Positions 50,935-53,680 of a DNA stretch of 53,680 nucleotides are shown piece after piece. Source of the DNA: Halococcus saccharolyticus DSM 5350. GTDB lineage: Archaea; Halobacteriota; Halobacteria; Halobacteriales; Halococcaceae. The notes beneath the pieces were generated by a model, which was not told the DNA's origin, did no database searches, and worked only from the letters and a program-made list of their open reading frames with translations. The position numbers and the translations under genes were made by a program. The stretch lies in assembly GCF_000336915.1 (NCBI RefSeq), contig NZ_AOMD01000027.1:46490-100169 (forward strand), read 5' to 3'. Positions within the stretch are counted from its first letter, which is position 1. The number at the start of each line of letters is the position of its first letter.

Positions 50935-51993
50935 ATGCTCGCTATCGACGGCCTCACGAAGTCCTACGGCGCGTTCGATCTCGGACCGATCGATCTCGCG
51001 GTCGACGAGGAGGTGCTCGCGGTGCTCGGGCCGTCGGGATGTGGGAAAACGACGCTGCTTGCGGCGATCGCCGGCGTCACCGACACCGACGCCGGGACGA
51101 TCACGTTGAACGGCAGGGATCTCACCGACCGCGCACCCGAGGATCGCGGGACGGTGCTCGTGTTTCAGGACGGGGCGCTCTTCCCGCATATGACCGCCCG
51201 AGAGAACGTCGCGTACGCCGCGGCGTCCACAGGAAAAATCGACGAACTCGCCGCCACACTCGAGATCGGCGACGTGCTCGATCAGCGGGCAGCGACGCTT
51301 TCGGGGGGCGAGCGCCAGCGGGTCGCGCTCGCGCGCTCGCTTGCCGCCGACCCCTCGGCACTGTTGCTCGACGAGCCGCTCGCCAATCTCGACGCCCCGA
51401 TCAAGCGCCGGCTCCGCGACGAACTCCGGCCGCTGCTGTCGTCGCTTTCGATCCCGGTCGTGTACGTCACTCACGACCAGCACGAGGCGACGGCGATCGG
51501 CGACCGACTCGCCGTCGTGAACGACGGCGTGATACAGCAACTCGACACGCCAAGCGAGGTGTTCGCCCGGCCCGCGACGCCGTTCGTCGCGTCCTTCACC
51601 GGCAGCACCAACCTGTTCCAGGCACGGGTCGCGGAGGAAGAGGGAAATCCCGTTCTCGAATGGGCCGACCATCGGTTCGACGTTGCCGACGACGAGTACC
51701 CGGTCGGCGTGGACATCTGGTTCTGCATCCGTCCCGAGTACGTCACGGTGGTCGACGATCTCGCCGTCGAAGGGCGGAACAATCTGGATGGACACGTACG
51801 GCGTCGGGTGTTCGAGGGCGACGGCTACCGCATCGATGTCACGCCGGAAGGCGCAGACGACGTGCTCCAAGTCACGCTGTCGCCGCCGGACTACGACTGG
51901 CTGGACCTCGACGACCGCGATCGAGTTCGGCTATCGCTGCCGCAGGACGCGATTCACATCGTCGGCGAGTGCGACCGGACCGACGCCGACTGA
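50935..51993 (+). CDS. wtpC: Tungstate/molybdate ABC transporter ATPase
   Basis: ATP-binding subunit, 352 aa. Walker A GPSGCGKT lies at residues 32-39, the Q-loop at VFQDGALFPHMT, the signature at LSGGERQRVALARSLA, Walker B at LLLDEPLANLD and the H-loop at YVTHDQHEA. The C-terminal third is a TOBE-like regulatory domain (CIRPEYVTVVDD), which may sense the oxyanion and inhibit uptake when the cell is replete. Third gene of the operon. Confidence 0.92.
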   Translation: MLAIDGLTKSYGAFDLGPIDLAVDEEVLAVLGPSGCGKTTLLAAIAGVTDTDAGTITLNGRDLTDRAPEDRGTVLVFQDGALFPHMTARENVAYAAASTGKIDELAATLEIGDVLDQRAATLSGGERQRVALARSLAADPSALLLDEPLANLDAPIKRRLRDELRPLLSSLSIPVVYVTHDQHEATAIGDRLAVVNDGVIQQLDTPSEVFARPATPFVASFTGSTNLFQARVAEEEGNPVLEWADHRFDVADDEYPVGVDIWFCIRPEYVTVVDDLAVEGRNNLDGHVRRRVFEGDGYRIDVTPEGADDVLQVTLSPPDYDWLDLDDRDRVRLSLPQDAIHIVGECDRTDAD

Positions 51994-52083
51994 ATTTCGG
52001 AGGGTGGTAGAATCAGGCACGTTCGTCAAAGAGACAGCTCTCGGTAGGACGGAAACCGAGAGGTACGCGAAGCGGTGTTTCGC

Positions 52084-53346
52084 TCAGAATTCGCCGGCGA
52101 ACTCGGCGTCGGTCAGCAGGGGCGGGTAGTCGGTCAGCGCACCCAGGAAGTCGTCGCCGGAAACAGTCCGATTGTAGGCGGCGTACGCGGCGTACTCCGT
52201 GCCCGAGACCGACGCCTGTTCGGTGCCGCGTTCGCTGCCGAACACCGCCCAGTCGGCCTCGTCGGCCCCAGCCTTGTCGACGTTGAACCAGCAGGTCATC
52301 TTGATATCGTTCGCGGCGACGTACTCGTAGGCCGCCTCGATCCAGTCGGCTTTTCGCGCGGGTCGGTACTCGCCGTCGCCTTCCGAGCCCGTGAACGAAC
52401 TCGACGCGAACTCGGTCAGCGCCACCGGCTTGTCGGTCAGTTCGCGCAGCCGTCCGAGTATCGGATCGAACAGTTCCTGGGGGGTACGCCAGCTCGAATA
52501 CGACTGACTCCCGCCGAAGTTGAACCCGTCGAGGCCGACCCAGTCGGTGTACTCGTCGCCCGGGTAGTACCGTTCCATCCGAATCCCGCCGACCTCGTCG
52601 GCGTTGACCGCCCAAACCCACTGAATGTTCGTCGCGTCGAGATCGGTCGTCCCGAACGCGTCGTACAGCCGCCGCCACATCTCGACGTACTCTTCGGGTG
52701 TTCCGGCTGCGGGGTTCTCGCCGCCGGTGGCGTTCGTGGTTCGGGAGCCGTTCTGGACAGGGGTGACGGTCGAATCGATGCGACTCGACTCGACCGCGCT
52801 CCACGGGAACCAGTCGCCGTTCATCTCGTGGGCGGGTCGGAAGTAAAAGCGCCGTCCACGTGTCCGTTCGCCGTACGGCCGGGCCCACGCATCGAGCAGC
52901 GTCGCCCACGACGACAGGTGGTCGTCGTGTTCGCCTGCGGCGATCTCACGCTCGACGGTCTCGCTCGTCTGCTGTTTTTCCTGTGCGAACGGCTGCCACG
53001 TGATCATCGGAACGTGGCCCGCGTTCCAGATGTCGGTCAGCGGGCCCTCGACGAACCCCTGCTTCGCGCCGTCGGGGATCAGCCCGTCGACGAACACGAC
53101 CGCGACCGCGGGCGGCCGGTCGAGCCACTCCGTGTACAGTTCGAGGTTCGCGATCGCGTCCTCGCGGTTCGGCCCGCCGGGATACATCCCGGTGAGCGCC
53201 GTTCCCGCACGGGTTGCTGGCGGTTCGGGCGTCGGCGTGAGCTCCGGCGTCGGCGTTTCGGCAACCGGGTTGAGCTGTGCCGCACAGCCGCTCGTCCCGA
53301 CAGCGCCGACCAGCCCGATCGATCGAAGAAACGTCCGGCGGTTCAT
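52084..53346 (-). CDS. GH26-like glycoside hydrolase lipoprotein
   Basis: A 420-aa secreted enzyme. The N-terminus is a twin-arginine lipoprotein signal (NRRTFLRSIGLVGAVGTSGC), followed by a Pro/Thr linker (TPTPELTPTPEPPATR). The catalytic domain has the GH26 hallmarks RPAHEMNGDWFPW near residue 170 (Glu as acid/base) and LTEFASSS near 315 (Glu nucleophile), with WVGLDGFNFGG between. GH26 enzymes cut beta-mannans or related polysaccharides; the target here is unknown, perhaps the cell's own exopolysaccharide. It is probably anchored on the outer surface. Confidence 0.82.
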   Translation of the reverse strand: MNRRTFLRSIGLVGAVGTSGCAAQLNPVAETPTPELTPTPEPPATRAGTALTGMYPGGPNREDAIANLELYTEWLDRPPAVAVVFVDGLIPDGAKQGFVEGPLTDIWNAGHVPMITWQPFAQEKQQTSETVEREIAAGEHDDHLSSWATLLDAWARPYGERTRGRRFYFRPAHEMNGDWFPWSAVESSRIDSTVTPVQNGSRTTNATGGENPAAGTPEEYVEMWRRLYDAFGTTDLDATNIQWVWAVNADEVGGIRMERYYPGDEYTDWVGLDGFNFGGSQSYSSWRTPQELFDPILGRLRELTDKPVALTEFASSSFTGSEGDGEYRPARKADWIEAAYEYVAANDIKMTCWFNVDKAGADEADWAVFGSERGTEQASVSGTEYAAYAAYNRTVSGDDFLGALTDYPPLLTDAEFAGEF

Positions 53347-53604
53347 CGGCTGTGGTGGGAGGGGGTGACGGTTCGATCGCCGGATGGCCGATCGATGATC
53401 GTCGAGAGGGGTGTCTGGATGGCGGACATCGGTGGGTTCGGGGACGGTTGGACGGGAGAGCGTCGGTTACCGTTCGTCTCGGAGTGGACGACGGATATAC
53501 GTACTGGATTCGACGGGGGCGTGGCCGTCAGGGGTCACGATCGAGCCGATTTCGCCTCGAATCGTGTCCGTGATCCGTTGAAAGCGGTTCTGGACGACGG
53601 TTCG
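53347..53604. other. Intergenic region upstream of the GH26-like gene
   Basis: This 258-base gap holds no gene I can support. A short GATATACGT near 53490 could be a TATA element, though it is too far from the GH26-like start to serve as its core promoter. Confidence 0.4.
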
Positions 53605-53680
53605 TCAGTCGAGGCGTGCGATCTGGTTGAGCGCGTAGACGACTCGGAGGATCTCGGCGGCATCGCCCTGATCGTAGACG
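53605..53680 (-). CDS. C-terminal end of an unidentified protein
   Basis: Reading in from the right edge on the minus strand, the last 24 codons give VYDQGDAAEILRVVYALNQI ARLD before a TGA. The composition fits a real haloarchaeal gene whose body is outside the window. The product cannot be identified from this fragment. Confidence 0.5.
   Translation of the reverse strand, partial: VYDQGDAAEILRVVYALNQIARLD

Overview
The window is chromosomal DNA of an extremely halophilic archaeon (class Halobacteria). The DNA is GC-rich. The proteins are strongly acidic, rich in Asp and Glu and poor in Lys. There are archaeal information-processing genes (TFB, MCM, class I LysS, TiaS), GTG starts, ATGA stop/start overlaps, and TATA boxes about 26 nt upstream of start codons, as expected for leaderless haloarchaeal mRNAs. 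The genus cannot be fixed from sequence alone; a Halococcus-like organism is only a guess. There is no rRNA, no CRISPR array and no intact transposon.

Layout. 1-6.8 kb: lysS (partial), pyrH, a mobB-moaE fusion, an unlisted leaderless small ORF, a DUF7123-type protein, an M50 protease, a beta-propeller protein, a GIDE-like membrane protein and prs. 6.8-13.5 kb: ileS, then two tandem copies of a two-gene module (DUF4177-like small protein plus four-helix membrane protein) around a lipoprotein. 13.6-18.3 kb: uracil-DNA glycosylase, HIT hydrolase, TFB, MCM, tRNA-Pro and a BofA-like protein. 18.3-25.9 kb: a Ski2-like helicase, a cupin carrying hairpin-coded sequence, an M50-CBS protease, a CinA-like protein, a Cmi4-like regulator and the bioY-bioM-bioN biotin ECF operon. 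26-29.5 kb: a membrane Fe-S oxidoreductase and an Eis-like acetyltransferase. 29.5-31.7 kb: a lower-GC island with a candidate structured RNA, an orphan MuF-like (tailed-virus head morphogenesis) gene and a RarA C-terminal-domain-only protein. 32-40 kb: a Tat-exported protein, a DedA protein, hemB, an acyl-CoA dehydrogenase, an ammonium transporter fused to a PII protein behind a tiny coupled ORF, and hemL. 40-47.7 kb: a leaderless HTH regulator, tiaS, a TIM-barrel protein, a threonine synthase-like enzyme, an aspartoacylase-like enzyme, small membrane proteins and a PhoU/TrkA-C protein. 47.7-53.7 kb: an unexplained low-GC gap, a ModE/TOBE regulator divergent from a tungstate/molybdate ABC transporter, a GH26-like lipoprotein and a truncated C-terminus.

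How the genes connect. Tetrapyrrole synthesis (hemB, hemL) flanks nitrogen uptake (Amt-PII). Mo/W uptake at the right end complements the molybdopterin enzyme at the left end. The biotin importer is one translationally coupled operon.

Main points of interest: (1) a dispersed structured repeat in three copies between 38.2 and 44.8 kb, each at the 3' side of a gene and each carrying a hairpin whose two arms change together; (2) similar CGAGG-bounded hairpins inside the coding regions of the cupin and threonine synthase-like genes; (3) small leaderless ORFs at 2179-2310 and 36462-36551, the second coupled to the Amt-PII fusion; (4) the MuF-like orphan and the neighbouring structured RNA candidate; (5) the duplicated DUF4177/membrane module.
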